64,000 bases of DNA from Adiantum capillus-veneris (lineage: Eukaryota > Streptophyta > Polypodiopsida > Polypodiales > Pteridaceae). The DNA is taken from NCBI GenBank assembly GCA_014529385.2, contig CM043967.1, positions 11,670,001-11,734,000 of the forward strand, read 5' to 3'. This document shows, piece after piece, positions 1 to 10,209 of this stretch. The translations under genes and the position numbers were made by a program. How positions within the stretch are numbered: position 1 is the first letter of the stretch; every line of letters starts with the position of its first letter. The notes under the pieces were generated by a model. It ran no database searches. It saw only the letters and a list, made by a program, of their open reading frames with translations, and was not told the DNA's origin.

Positions 1-117
1 CTAGATCCTCTGATGCAGCCTCTGTCGATGTTGTGTAGTCCTCCGCAGTCGTGGACGTCTAGATCTCCCTAGCTCAGTCGCTCGTTCGATCAGTAGAGAG
101 ATAGGGAAGTAGAGATT

Positions 118-410
118 ATGCGTGAAGGTCCGACCAATATAGAGCCACAGATGGAAGCAGAAAAGGGCTTACAGACAGAAGACGACGGCATGGAGGAGAT
201 GCTGGATGCCTTCTTCCAGACAAGCGAGGAGAACGCGAACGAAGCAGCACCAGAAGCCGTGCGCCTATCTCCTGAAGACATGTTGAGGAAGTTGGCACGT
301 CAACCAATCTATGAAGGCGCCAAAATATCTGTGCTTCGTACTTGTCTGGCGTTTTTGAATCTTCAGTCAGTGTACGGGTGGTCAGATGCAAGCGTCACTG
401 CTTTGTTTAG
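118..410 (+). CDS. CACTA (En/Spm)-like transposase N-terminal exon
   Basis: The ORF opens at an ATG preceded by a short purine-rich leader. Its N-terminal half is acidic. It then reads LARQPIYEGAKISVLR followed by LNLQSVYGWSDASVTALFR. By eye this matches the N-terminal segment of plant CACTA transposases, in which a 'PLYEG...' motif precedes a 'GWS..SF..LL' motif. The frame runs straight into a GT donor (GTACGTAA) after LFR, so this is probably exon 1 of a spliced gene. The next CACTA exon, which carries the conserved Cys-rich core, was not found downstream, so this is a fragment or a gene broken by rearrangement. Similarity was judged from memory, not by a search. Confidence 0.5.
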
Positions 411-478
411 GTACGTAATTTACAAAAGAGATTTTTCGATTGCAACGGTGATGTGCTCGGAGAGCTTTTTAATTTAAT

Positions 479-694
479 GTGACATTAGATGAGATGGACA
501 AAGGTATGGCAGAGGAAGCTGACAAATATACGAGGGATGACGCAGACGAGCTAGAATTGACACTTGTAGATGAAGATGCAATGGATGAAGACAATCTGCT
601 AGAACGAGTTGGGACAGAGTTATGTTTGCAATTAGAGATAGACGATGATACGATGCAAGATCTTATCGATGATGCCTCACTCGTCGAGGCCTAG
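479..694 (+). CDS. short acidic ORF, unrecognised
   Basis: This 71-codon frame is very rich in Asp and Glu (for example DDADELELTLVDEDAMDED) and has no ATG at its 5' end. It lies between the CACTA-like exon and the 802-1380 ORF and could be another exon of the same unit. No domain was recognised, and it may be a chance open frame. Confidence 0.2.
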   Translation: MTLDEMDKGMAEEADKYTRDDADELELTLVDEDAMDEDNLLERVGTELCLQLEIDDDTMQDLIDDASLVEA

Positions 695-801
695 GCCTGT
701 AAGTGTTTGTGTGAAGACTTTGATTTAAAATTAAGCTTAAAGTTAATTTAAACAACTGTGTTCTGACGCTTTATTTTACTTTCTTTGTGTAGGACTTTAG
801 T

Positions 802-1380
802 ATGGCAGATGAGATTGCAGATCCCGCTTCCATGAGTGCAGATGCATTCATGGGCTTCGTTACACGGATGACGCCTGCTCAGATGGCAGAGGCTTCTCAG
901 TACTGGGTAGCCAGAGGCACGGGTACTACGCCTCCGGGCTTCACACCTGAGGGACCGACGCCTAGGGAGGGGACGCCTACGGGGTTCATGATGCCTATGG
1001 GTACAACGCCTTCTTCTCCCATCACGGCCGCTTCGACACCTAGGGGTGGGGCAGAGGCAGGTACGTCCTCATCTCCGCAGCACAGGCGCACTCGCCGATC
1101 TCGGCGATCGTCAGGTGGAGGTGGTGGTTGCTGTGGAGGAGGGTCCACAGATGCTTCGACCCCTCCTCGCTCACGACCCCCGTCTTACACAGGCACACCT
1201 CTCGACACACCTCTTGGAACACCTTGGACACCTTGGGGGGCACACGATCCTAGTGCCTCCAAGCTCTATACTGTACGGGGAGATGGTTCTGTTGACATGG
1301 ATAGAGTCGGGACTGAGATGCGACAGCGGATTCGCCAGCTTGTGGAGCTGCAGTTTTCGACCAGCATTCTGACGTCTTAG
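802..1380 (+). CDS. low-complexity Pro/Thr/Gly/Ser ORF, unrecognised
   Basis: The ATG follows a pyrimidine tract and TGTAG acceptor-like sequence. The first 40 residues look globular (MADEIADPASMSADAFMGF...). Next comes a Pro-Thr-Gly repetitive stretch, an Arg/Ser basic patch, a Gly/Cys run, more Thr-Pro repeats and a short helical end. After the TAG stop the same frame stays open for about 40 more codons into the inverted repeat at 1437. It may be the disordered region of a transposon accessory protein. I do not recognise the family. Confidence 0.35.
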   Translation: MADEIADPASMSADAFMGFVTRMTPAQMAEASQYWVARGTGTTPPGFTPEGPTPREGTPTGFMMPMGTTPSSPITAASTPRGGAEAGTSSSPQHRRTRRSRRSSGGGGGCCGGGSTDASTPPRSRPPSYTGTPLDTPLGTPWTPWGAHDPSASKLYTVRGDGSVDMDRVGTEMRQRIRQLVELQFSTSILTS

Positions 1381-1436
1381 GATCAGCAAGACAAGGAAAA
1401 AGTCACTTACATAGTGGAGACCATCCTGACAGAGTA

Positions 1437-1797
1437 CCAGTCGAGAAGAGAGACTCCCGCATGGGCCTTCCACTCAAAAGTGCCCCGCTCTCAAAGAGGC
1501 AACCCATAAGAGGTAGCCTCTAAAAAAAATCACACACCCATAGACCCAGTTGATGTACCTCTTTCACGTGAGCTATTAGTAGTCGTGTATCTTTTAATGG
1601 AGGTTTTACCTAGTGGGAACCGATTAGAGACTATCGAAAGGAGCTTCTCTTTTGTGTGGGGTGCTTCAACCACCCGCCAACAAAAATTCTACACAAAATT
1701 CTGGATAGGCAGTCATGCATGCAAGCTTACATTGGGATGTCTTTTGAATAATTAAGGGCCCTACAAAGGTCCATTAGCGGGTCTATGGTGGATCCCT

Positions 1798-1800
<3 letters not shown>
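1437..1800. repeat. left arm of a long inverted repeat (partner 62600-62946)
   Basis: About 360 bp here reappear in reverse complement at 62600-62946. Long stretches are nearly identical, including the segments around GGTGCTTCAACCA, CAGTCATGCATGCAA and TTAAGGGCCCTACAAAGG. Both arms end on their inner side at a (GA/CT)n tract. At the outer side, similarity fades just beyond GAGACTCCCGCATGG. Confidence 0.85.

Positions 1801-1852
<52 letters not shown>
1801..1852. repeat. (AG)26 microsatellite
   Basis: An uninterrupted AG dinucleotide run directly abuts the inverted-repeat arm. The partner arm at 62.6 kb is bordered by the complementary (CT)n run. Confidence 0.98.
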
Positions 1853-1856
<4 letters not shown>

Positions 1857-2168
1857 CCATGTTTTGAAACTCCTTGATCTGATCTCTTGCAATCTCATCG
1901 GCTCCATCCTCTTAATATTGGGTGACCTCTCTTTGCTACATACCTCCCTTCCTAACTACGCTAGAAATGAGTGAATAATTGTTGGAGGCCATGATGGTAG
2001 CAATATTGATCATATTCAACAGACCGTTGGTGCAATACGTGGAAAGAGAGGCATAATCCATGCAGACATTGTGCACGAGGACCAAAAAAAAAAAATGGAG
2101 CCTCCTCCATGAGAGATTATATGTGTGTCAAAGAGCTTGGAACCATGGAATTTCCCAGAGTACTCATG

Positions 2169-2427
2169 GACATGGATGTGGTAAATAGAAAAGTGGTGCA
2201 TGGTCCATCTATAATGTGTATGTTGTGAGAGACGCAAAGCATGTTGGAGCATGCCAGGCTTGGGTGTCACCGTGTAGTTGTCTGAGGATTTTGATCATGG
2301 ACCTGGAGACCATGAATGATAAGGTGATGCATGGACCGTCTTTGATGTGCATGTCATGAGAGAAGCAAAGCATATTGGAGGGTACGAGGCTTGGGTGTCA
2401 CTCCATCGTCATTTGAGGAGTTTGATA
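2169..2427. repeat. two-copy tandem duplication, unit about 130 bp
   Basis: Positions 2169-2299 and 2300-2427 align along their length. Shared landmarks are GTGCATGGTCC/GTGCATGGACC, GAGA(C/A)GCAAAGCAT and AGGCTTGGGTGTCAC. The copies differ by many substitutions, so the duplication is old. The second copy is bounded by the MITE that starts at 2428. No gene was seen between 1853 and 2427. Confidence 0.7.
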
Positions 2428-2885
2428 CATTAGGAAGAGAATGGGGTCTAGGAGGGCCTCTTTACTTGGTAGTTTAAGGGAGAGAAAGCTCTAGTATTAA
2501 GAAAGCAAACAAAGGATGAGTTTTGATTCAAATATGCAAAACAACTATTTTTTTGGAGGTTAAATTTTCCCCCCAAAATGAGATTTTTAAAATTTAGCAG
2601 GCAAAACCATATCATGTAGCATATATATGGAAAGAGCTCGGAGTGTAGATTACAGATCTATGGTCTCAAATTGGAGATCGTATGTAGGAGTTCTGGAAGG
2701 CCAAAATCATAAAGTTGTCCACCCTTTTTTGGGGGGGAAGTGCATCCTTTGACCACTCTTACACCTTTGTTACACACCCATCATTCCTTCACACATGGAG
2801 TGCATCTGTTTGTCAAGATGTTAATTACGTCCACAATCTCCTGGAAAATAAAGAGGCCCTCCCAGACCCCATCCTCTTCCTGATT
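2428..2885. mobile_element. MITE-2, copy a (CATTAGG termini)
   Basis: The left end reads CATTAGGAAGAGAATGGGG and continues to AGGGCCTCTTTA. The right end is its reverse complement with a few changes (AAAGAGGCCCTCCC...CTTCC, then TGAT instead of TAAT). The interior matches the second copy at 23142-23574 throughout, for example around ACCATATCAT and GGAAAGAGCTCG. No coding capacity was seen. The outermost CATTAGG motif is shared with the large elements A and B, which suggests mobilisation by the same kind of transposase. Confidence 0.75.
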
Positions 2886-3107
2886 TTTAGTGATGGTGTA
2901 TATACATCATGTCCCATGATTCCCCATCCTCTGACTCCTTTCACTTCTTCTTGCATCTCACTCTCTTAACAACATCTTCTTGTAGCTACTCCATCAAAAA
3001 TGTTACCTCATTCCGTCAACAACATTTTCCTCTGACCCTCGGGCTTCTTCTTGCAGCCTAGTTTTTCAACAGAGTAAGCACATTCCATCATACCTCCTTC
3101 CTCATCC

Positions 3108-3170
3108 CATTAGGAGAAATATGAACCTTGCATGGGCCTTGTAAGGAATCCTAATTTTTAGGGATTAAGG
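3108..3170 (+). repeat. left terminal inverted repeat of element A
   Basis: The terminus reads CATTAGGAGAAATATGAACC, and the subterminal motif GGGATTAAGGCTAATG follows. The first 20 bp match the right end with one difference. Confidence 0.8.
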
Positions 3171-3692
3171 CTAATGTTGTGTGGGGTTAAGGGGGCAAGG
3201 GCATTGAAGAAGGTAGTTTTGAGTAGGCTTTTCTAGCCTTTTTTTTAGACAAATGTAGGATGTGGACCTAAGGGGTTACTTTCTCTCTCTATCTTTTTTA
3301 AAGTGAAGGAAGCATAGGGTTGTGACCACATCAGCAAAAACGTGGGTCACTAAGAGTCAAAATTTGACTTTTTTTTAAAAAAATCACTTTTACTTAAAAC
3401 TCCCTCCCAACATATATACATATCCAAAAATCATTTTTTGACCCATTTTTTAACCCACAAGCTTAGAAAGTCCATTTTTTTCAAAAATCTTTTCTCTCAA
3501 AAAGTAAAAAACACTTTGTTCTCTTCTCCTCCTCCCTCCTCCCTCCTCTCTCCCTCTCATTTCCCTCCCTGCCCCTACCTTCCTCCTCCTCCCCAATCTC
3601 TCCCTCTCCCCCTCCCTCCTTCTCTCCTCCCATATTCCTCAATCTCCCTACCCCTCCCCCTCTATCTTTTCATCCTTTGCTTCCTCACGCAA

Positions 3693-6653
3693 CAGCTTCC
3701 ATGGTGTTCATGGAAATCACAAATGGTTTTCTTCCACCACCACGTACTCTGCACACCAAAATCATACACATTCGCTTACCCACGGCGTTTGCACCGAAGA
3801 CCGCTAGTGAGGGTGATCAAAGGTCATCTCACAGGAATGTCGCGCCACTCGTGAGACCAATGTTGACATTTGAGTGGACGGCCATTTGTACCCTTACGAA
3901 GCTATAAGCCGCTTCCATCCATCCTTTAATAGCCTTTCGACATTTCTTCAATCTCTTGGGAGGGAAGAAGCAGGCTTGTTAGGCTATTGCAAGCGGTTGT
4001 GTATGGGTGTAGGTGCTTCTTTGCATATGTGGATGCACGAATGTCAAGATCTTCACCTCAAGACGGCGGCATTACAAGAGAGTGTTGCCTCTTCGGAGAG
4101 GGTGGTTGAAACTCTTCAACAACAAATGCAAGAAAAGGAGTCCCACATTAAGAAGCTTGCCAACACCATCACATACTTGAAAGAAACACCCCTTGGTGAA
4201 AGGGAACGCAAACGCACGTATTCATCCATTGAAACTCTTGCACATTCGAGAGGAGCACGCAAACAACGAGTGACAGCCACAAGGTAATTTGGTATTTACT
4301 TGAATGATGCATTCTTACTTCACACTATTTTCTAACATTTATTTTTATTGATTGCTAGAAACTTCATCCAGAAGGCATGCGGTGAAACAAGCCAAGATGA
4401 TCGAGTCAACCTTCTCACTAGTTGTCTCAATACCTAGGATGTGATTTCTATCTTAAAATCACCTGGAGGTAAGCACATTAAGGGTACAGTCACCAAGGAT
4501 CTTATGTGTAAATTGAGAAATGTGGTTAGTGATGATGACGTGCAACAAGCTTGTGATGAGGTTGGAATCAGCACCAAAGCCTATCAGGCTATTTTCCAAC
4601 TCCTAAAGGATGCCCTCAAAGAGCATGGCATTGTGGAAAACCTATTTCTCCTTCCTCACAAGGTCAACCTTGCAAAGAAGGCCACAAACGAAGATGTGTT
4701 CTTCCGCATTGGGACATACCTACACATTGAGGACACAATGCCAACTTCCCTTTATGCTTCGTGCGCAACAAAGACAAGGGGAAAAGAAAAGAAACAATCC
4801 ATAAGACCATTGAAGAAGGGCTTCCCTTACACAATGTGGAACAATATTTTTGTGGATCTTAGAAGACTTCAACAATCCATGCTTAGATTTTACGAGTTAC
4901 CTGAAGAAGATGACACACTATACTTTTTTCTTTGCTTTGTTCTTATAATAGACTTTGAAGTTTAAAGTCTTGGCACTATTTATTTTGTAGTGCTTGGCAC
5001 AAAGGTCGCTTTTGTGCTGAAACTGGATGAGTGTCAAATAGTGAAAGGTCGAAGGTTAAAGAGGCTAAGTGTCACTCTAATGAACGAGGCCCTTTTGCAA
5101 ACGAAGCGAAGGGATTCAGTCGAGCCATCTCCCACCCCGTCTTTTGGCGTGCAATCAGAGAAAGACATTTGGTGGTTGGGTGCTATTAAGGTGCCCAAAG
5201 AGACCAATGGAGTTCTTTCATGGATTTTTGAGAGAACTCCATGGATCACAGAAGTAATGCACTCCCAAATTGCAGGTCAAAAGTTGGAGGTTGAGGGTTT
5301 TGGTAGCTATGATGTGGAGTGGCATTTAGGTGGGGACTTGAAGACCATAAAGTGTTTGCTTGGATGCAAAAAAGGGGCTTCTTCTCGCATGCCTTGTCCA
5401 TTTTGCACTCGAGGGTACAACCTAATGGACAAAAGTCACATAAGAGCACTGCAAAGGTCGGTTCCATGCTTCCATGGCAAGGCATGGAGAACAAGGGTTA
5501 GATTGTCATGATTTCGGAGATGAAGGTAGAGAATGGGAAGCGTCTATTCTGAGATGTCCCATGCTCAAGGCCTCAGACCGTGATCAAAAGGACCACGCTT
5601 GGAATCCAATCTTTTCATTTCCTCTATCGAATGTACATTTTTGTACCTTACACGCATTCATGCGCATTTTTGATAGGATATTGAAGCTCCACATTGACTT
5701 TGCTTTCACAATGAAACCATTGTAAAAGTCCCAGGAAGTGATCCAAATAGTGGAGGTACTCTTGAATTCCATTGGTTGTCATGGTGGAAATGTGTCTATC
5801 GTTGCTGCAAAGAACACAGGGAAGGCCCATGAAATTGCTCAACAAGTGTCAATGAGTGGACAAAAATCCAGACACTTTTTGAAGAAAGTTTCCCAAGGAA
5901 AGCCAAGTCGATATGCTGCTCAAAACAGCTCCAACCAGCAGGCAGGTAATCTTTGGGAGCTTTGGAAGGAGTTATGCAAAGCTACTACTGATAATGATTC
6001 AAATGGCGAGCTTGCAAACATGCGCAAGCAAGTTTGGGCACATTTTGATAAAATGGTCAAGCTTATGGGCCTTAACAGCACAATAGAAGAACGATGCCAA
6101 TCATTTCAAGAAGCCTTGGTGAATTTTACCAAGGTCTTCACCCTTTCTTAGGGTGAAATTAACATCACACATTACATGGTAAGCCATATTACGTGGTGAA
6201 TTTATTACAACGGATTGTTTTTATTGAATAATGTGGATCGTTTACTCATGTGAACATCATATCTTGTTTGAGCATGGTGCATTTTTTATGCACAAGTATG
6301 GATCGCTTGAAATTTTTAGCACTCAAGGCATGGAGAAGTCCCATTATCGAGAAAGGGGAGTGTACTTCAAAAATACTCTACATGGTGGTGGAATGGTGCA
6401 ATCCAATTATTTGGAGGAGATGTTCAACTGGTTTTTTCGCACAACATTTGCTCGTAAGCTCACAATGGATCGTGCACGACAATCCAAGATTGCTATTGAA
6501 GTGCGGAAATGGAGTCGTCAAGAGCATAGCAACAAGTGGCAAATGTCGCAAGGTCCCGCCAAGCATGCTGCATGGCGGCGATGCAGAGTACGACAAGGGT
6601 CAAAGTGGATTCTGTGCAAGTCACTACACGTGAACGCATGGTCCAACTCTTAA
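3693..6653 (+). pseudogene. ORF1 of element A: DDE-like transposase, broken
   Basis: The exon order matches ORF1 of element B. Exon 1 (about 3693-4283) has a weak N-terminal part, then a coiled-coil segment ending in TATR at a GT donor. The intron is 4284-4358. Exon 2 starts at 4359 and has a TAG at 4435-4437. Exon 3 starts at 4991 after TTTTGTAG. It carries KLDECQIVKGRRLKRLS, HLGGDLKTIKC and CPFC, a frameshift near 5480-5510, a TAA at 5723-5725 and a TAG at 6149-6151. The donor before exon 3 and the acceptor before exon 4 (about 6256) have lost their GT and AG. Exon 4 has STQGMEKSHYRERG. A TGA replaces the Trp codon of the VDLWLDG segment seen in B. Role by analogy: element transposition in the nucleus. 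The family name is uncertain. Confidence 0.8.
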
Positions 6654-6792
6654 CGACATGTTCATTTAAAAAATAATAGTTTTTTTTCAAAATTAGTGTG
6701 AACAGGGCCCTTTTTAAATGGGCCCTTATAAATATTGCATGCTCTCATAAACCACTCATTTCTTAAGAACACATGAGCTCTTACTAAATGAA

Positions 6793-7690
6793 ATGGCGCG
6801 CACCAAACAAACCGTGAAAGAGCATCCGCCTGCCAACAAAAACACCTTCCACGGATGTGAGAAGCCGGCATGGCTTAAAAAACACAAGAAAACGGCCACG
6901 AACACTTGGCCGTTCCAAGAACTCTTCTGGCAGTGGGCATGGTAGTAGGGCACCAGAATCATTGAGGGTTGTTGAATCTCCACGTCCACAGGAACAAAAA
7001 CCTAGAAAATAATGAAGCAACCTGCCCAACGTTGGAGAGAAGAAGAGGGCTAACAAACAACAGAGTCCGATAGGGAGGAGCCGTCATGCCACAAATCACA
7101 AGCAGGACCATCAAGGACTCAGGTGGTCCATACAGACACTAAATCAAAGACAGAGCCACCATGGCTGCGAGGTGATATACCGTGCACACACCGGGTGCCT
7201 GTTGGGGGGAAGACACTACCTCAAGGCCAGGGAGCTCTCTCCACATCACAAGATCGGGAGCCAAGGGAAGAGGATGAATCAGAAGAGGCTACAAGATCCA
7301 TCCCCTAAGCATGTAAACAGGTGTAAGTCAAATTTTTTCAAGAAGCCTAAATGCCGCCAGCCAGCAAATGTGCAAGTGCCCCCAAGACAACCGCAGTGGC
7401 GCCAAAAAATAGCAAGGACATTTGCACAAATCCGCCACTACCAGAAGACTACAGAGCTTTTAATTCAATGTGCCCCCTTTGCTCGCACAACAAAGGAGGT
7501 GCTTCAAAGCTATGGAAATCAGTATAGAATGCAAGCAATAGCTCTAGAGGCTATTCAAGAAGCTGCAGAGGCCCACATCATTTCGGTGTTGGAAGATACC
7601 AACCTATGTGCCATTCATGCAAAGCAAGTGACAGTACAGCCAAAAGATATGCAGCTTGCACATCGATTGCAACGAGACTTCGAGCATTAA
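6793..7690 (+). pseudogene. ORF2 of element A: histone H3-like protein, frameshifted
   Basis: The reading frame begins MARTKQTVKEH, nearly the canonical H3 N-terminal tail (MARTKQTARK). It has stops within the linker (two TAG codons about 50 codons in). The PPWLRGDIP...HRVP segment at about 7150-7200 is homologous to B and in the same frame. A frameshift near 7290-7330 then leads into the histone fold in another frame. The fold reads IRHYQKTTELLIQCAPFAR, then a loop of normal H3 length, then [20 protein letters not shown], and ends DFEH. Several nucleosome-contact positions have changed relative to H3 (IMPKD to [14 protein letters not shown] to AHRLQRDFEH). It lies about 140 bp downstream of ORF1 on the same strand. 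The H3 assignment rests on a long ungapped match and is secure; loss of function is inferred from the stops and frameshift. Confidence 0.88.
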
Positions 7691-7991
7691 TCGAAGTTAC
7701 CCCTCTTTTTGTATTGCACACCCTTATCTTTGTAATGAGATGACTTTGCAATGACAATATGATCAACAGTTGTGTCTACTATGTCTGTTATCCATGTGTG
7801 GTCCTTGTGGCCACCCTTTTTTTTGCAATTTCAACTTTTGTTTACCCATAGGATATCAAAAAAGTTAACATATTGTGAAACGAGGTGTCTATGCAACATT
7901 AAATTAGGTTTTTCAAATGTCCAATGTAATTGGGCCTTTTGGTGCAGGGATGTATTAGGTAGTGAAAAGAAGTGGTTTCTCTAAAGTAATG

Positions 7992-8207
7992 AATTGCTTT
8001 CAGTTAATTTATGTTTTTTAAGTATCCTGGGGGGTAGAAAATCCTACCAAGTGCCAAAAAAAGGGTGGCCACAAGGGCGCGCAAATGGCCCATCCATCAG
8101 TTTTGGATGGCCCATTTGTGCACCCTTGTGCCACCCTTTTTTTGGCACTTGGTAGGCTTTTCTACCCCCCAGGATACTTAAAAAACATAAATTAACTGAA
8201 AGCAATT
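7992..8207. repeat. hairpin repeat H1, copy 1
   Basis: This is a near-perfect fold-back of about 216 bp. The left arm runs from AATTGCTTTCAGTTAATT through TATCCTGGGGGGTAGAA to GCCAAAAAAAGGGTGGC; the right arm is its reverse complement and ends AACTGAAAGCAATT. The apex is around CATCAGTTTTGGATGG. A second copy is at 9313-9526. No coding potential. Confidence 0.9.
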
Positions 8208-8216
8208 GGTTTTGCC

Positions 8217-8523
8217 TCATTTAGATGGAGCCTTGTGGCCACCCTTTTTTTGGCAATTTCAAGCTTTGATTACTCCATAGGATATCAAAAAAGTTAACAT
8301 ATTGTGAAACCAAGTGTCTATGTAACATTAATTTAGATTTTTCAAATGTCCAATGTAATTGGGCCTTTTGGTGCAGGGGTACATTAGGTAGAGCTAAAGC
8401 AGGTAATAGTGTGCTTGAAAACTTAAATTCAGAGTTGATTTCACCTTTTCTAGTGTCCTTGAGTGCAAACATATGCTCCATATGCCAAAAAAAGGGTGGC
8501 TACAAGGCTCCATCTAAAGTAAT
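8217..8523. repeat. hairpin-ended repeat H2
   Basis: The left end (TTTAGATGGAGCCTTGTGG, then CCACCCTTTTTTTGGCA) returns in reverse complement at the right end (TGCCAAAAAAAGGGTGGC, TACAAGGCTCCATCTAAA). The interior between about 8230 and 8390 is also a direct repeat of 7802-7958, with the shared segments GGATATCAAAAAAGTTAACA and TGGGCCTTTTGGTGCAGGG. The unit therefore looks like a non-autonomous element with relatives next to it. Confidence 0.7.
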
Positions 8524-8527
8524 GTTG

Positions 8528-9310
8528 TGTTAAGTATGGAGCCTGATTTACCCTTGTAATTTTCTGTGGTAAAAGCGCACATTTGTAAGGCCCCCATTGT
8601 GAGGAGAAGCCATTGTGCGTGAAGGAAAATCACTCGCCGGAAACCAAAATTTTAATGGAAAAAAATTAGGGGCAACTTTAGGGGCCTCGGGGACGGAAGC
8701 CCCCGAGACTTATTTTTTCCCTCACCGGAATATTCCTTTTCGCCGGAATATTATGGCCGGCCGGCGGCCGGAAAGTGGTCGTAAAACAACCGTCGGTTGG
8801 TCGGTGGCCGGTAGTCAACGGCCGATGGCTGGTGGTCGGAAGTCAATGGCCGGTGGCCGGTGGCTGAATTCAAAAGCGAACTTGTCTTCTCAAGGGCGGT
8901 CACACATGGGCGGATTGGAGGATCCAATTTGGACTTATTTACACAAGGGAGGCTACACATGGCTGCTTCTCATAAGAGAGGGCAGCCCTTTTGGCCTATA
9001 AAAGAAGGCCATTTCTACACACATTTGATAGTGTGAAGTTGATGCAACAAGGTGAGTGTGAGGTGGTGAGAGTGAAGCAAGGCGGGAGCTCCATTAAGGG
9101 TATAATCCCTTTGTAAACTACTTCTTGTTTTGAAGTACTGAAGCCATTGAGTGGCTGCTTTCCCGTGGACGTAGCCCACATTGGGTGAACCACTTATATC
9201 ATGTGTACGCTCTCTCTCTCTCTACTCTATAATCTCGTGTATGTAAATCTGTCTCTCTCCATTAAGTAATCTACTCAAGTATCTATTTAGCTACGTCTTA
9301 TTTCCTAACA
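8528..9310 (+). mobile_element. solo LTR, Copia-type
   Basis: The unit starts TGTTAAGTATGG and ends TTTCCTAACA, giving TGTTA...TAACA termini. It is flanked by a perfect 5-bp duplication, TGTTG (8523-8527 and 9311-9315). It has a TATA box at 8997 and the segment CCCGTGGACGTAGCC...GGGTGAACCAC, which is typical of plant Copia LTRs. No internal retroelement sequence is attached, so it arose by LTR-LTR recombination. It landed at the edge of hairpin copy H1-2. The GC-rich GGCCGG run near 8750-8870 lies in its U3 part. Confidence 0.88.
8997..9004 (+). promoter_or_regulatory. TATA box of the solo LTR
   Basis: TATAAAAG lies in the context GGCCTATAAAAGAAGGCC, at the U3/R boundary position expected for a plant LTR promoter. 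Confidence 0.6.
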
Positions 9311-9312
9311 TG

Positions 9313-9526
9313 TTGCTTTCAATTAATTTATGTTTTTTAAGTATCCTAGGGGGTACAGAAGCCTACCAGGTGCCAAAAAAAGGGTGGCCACAAGGCTCGC
9401 AAATGGGCCATCCAAAACTGATGGATGGGCCATTTGCGCACCCTTGTGGCCACCCTTTTTTTGGCACCTGGTAGGCTTTTCTACCCCCCAGGATACTTAA
9501 AAAACATAAATTAACTGAAAGCAATT
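9313..9526. repeat. hairpin repeat H1, copy 2
   Basis: Same fold-back as 7992-8207 with scattered substitutions (CTACCAGGTGCC for CTACCAAGTGCC). Its left edge was opened by the solo LTR insertion. Its right flank (CTCTAGAGAAACCACTTCTTC) is the inverse of the left flank of copy 1 (GAAGTGGTTTCTCTAAAG), so the two copies belonged to a larger inverted structure. Confidence 0.88.
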
Positions 9527-10209
9527 GGTTTTGCATCATTACTCTAGAGAAACCACTTCTTCTCACTCAGATGTGTTTTATACTTTCCCTAGTATCATGT
9601 GCATCCAACTTCCGATGTGTTGTTACTTCAAGCAAAAAAGACACAGCTTATTGAAACATATCACCAATTACAACAGTTTTCAAGATTGACAAATCACATT
9701 TAGAAGAATGTACAAGCTAGAGAGACAATTCGGAATATTTTTTGTTACTTCCAAAAAGGTGAGTTTACATCATGTATCTAAGAAGTTTATAATTTTCTTG
9801 ACCATTTTCTGGCGCCTATCTTGCGCATAAGGCAACTCCCCAGTCAAGAACTCCCTAGTCAAGAGGGACTGTGCTATGGCCTTTGGGTTAGTTGAGCAAA
9901 TGCAAGCATGTATCCCTATCTGGGCAAGCACTTTACCACGGAAGCCAGTGCCAAACGTTGTGCATACAAGGGATCTACGCACTAGGAACACAAGATGCGC
10001 AGTTTGAGCAATGGTGCTTAAACACAAAAACCTGCTCAAAGCTTTCAACGACCAAGTCATAAAATGGGCTTGGCGAGTAAATTCATTATGGATAATGGCC
10101 ACATCGCCAGGGGGGAGTTGTCCTAGGTAATGCACAAGGGAAGACTGAGATCCAAAGCCCGTCCGCTTGCCACCCGTCCTTGCAGCAAAATCATCAACCT
10201 CCACGACGT

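Noticed and set aside
3438-3854. 138-codon Pro/Leu-rich ORF near the start of element A
   Set aside because: It derives from a C/T-rich tract and has no counterpart in element B. The ORF1 frame overlaps it in another phase.
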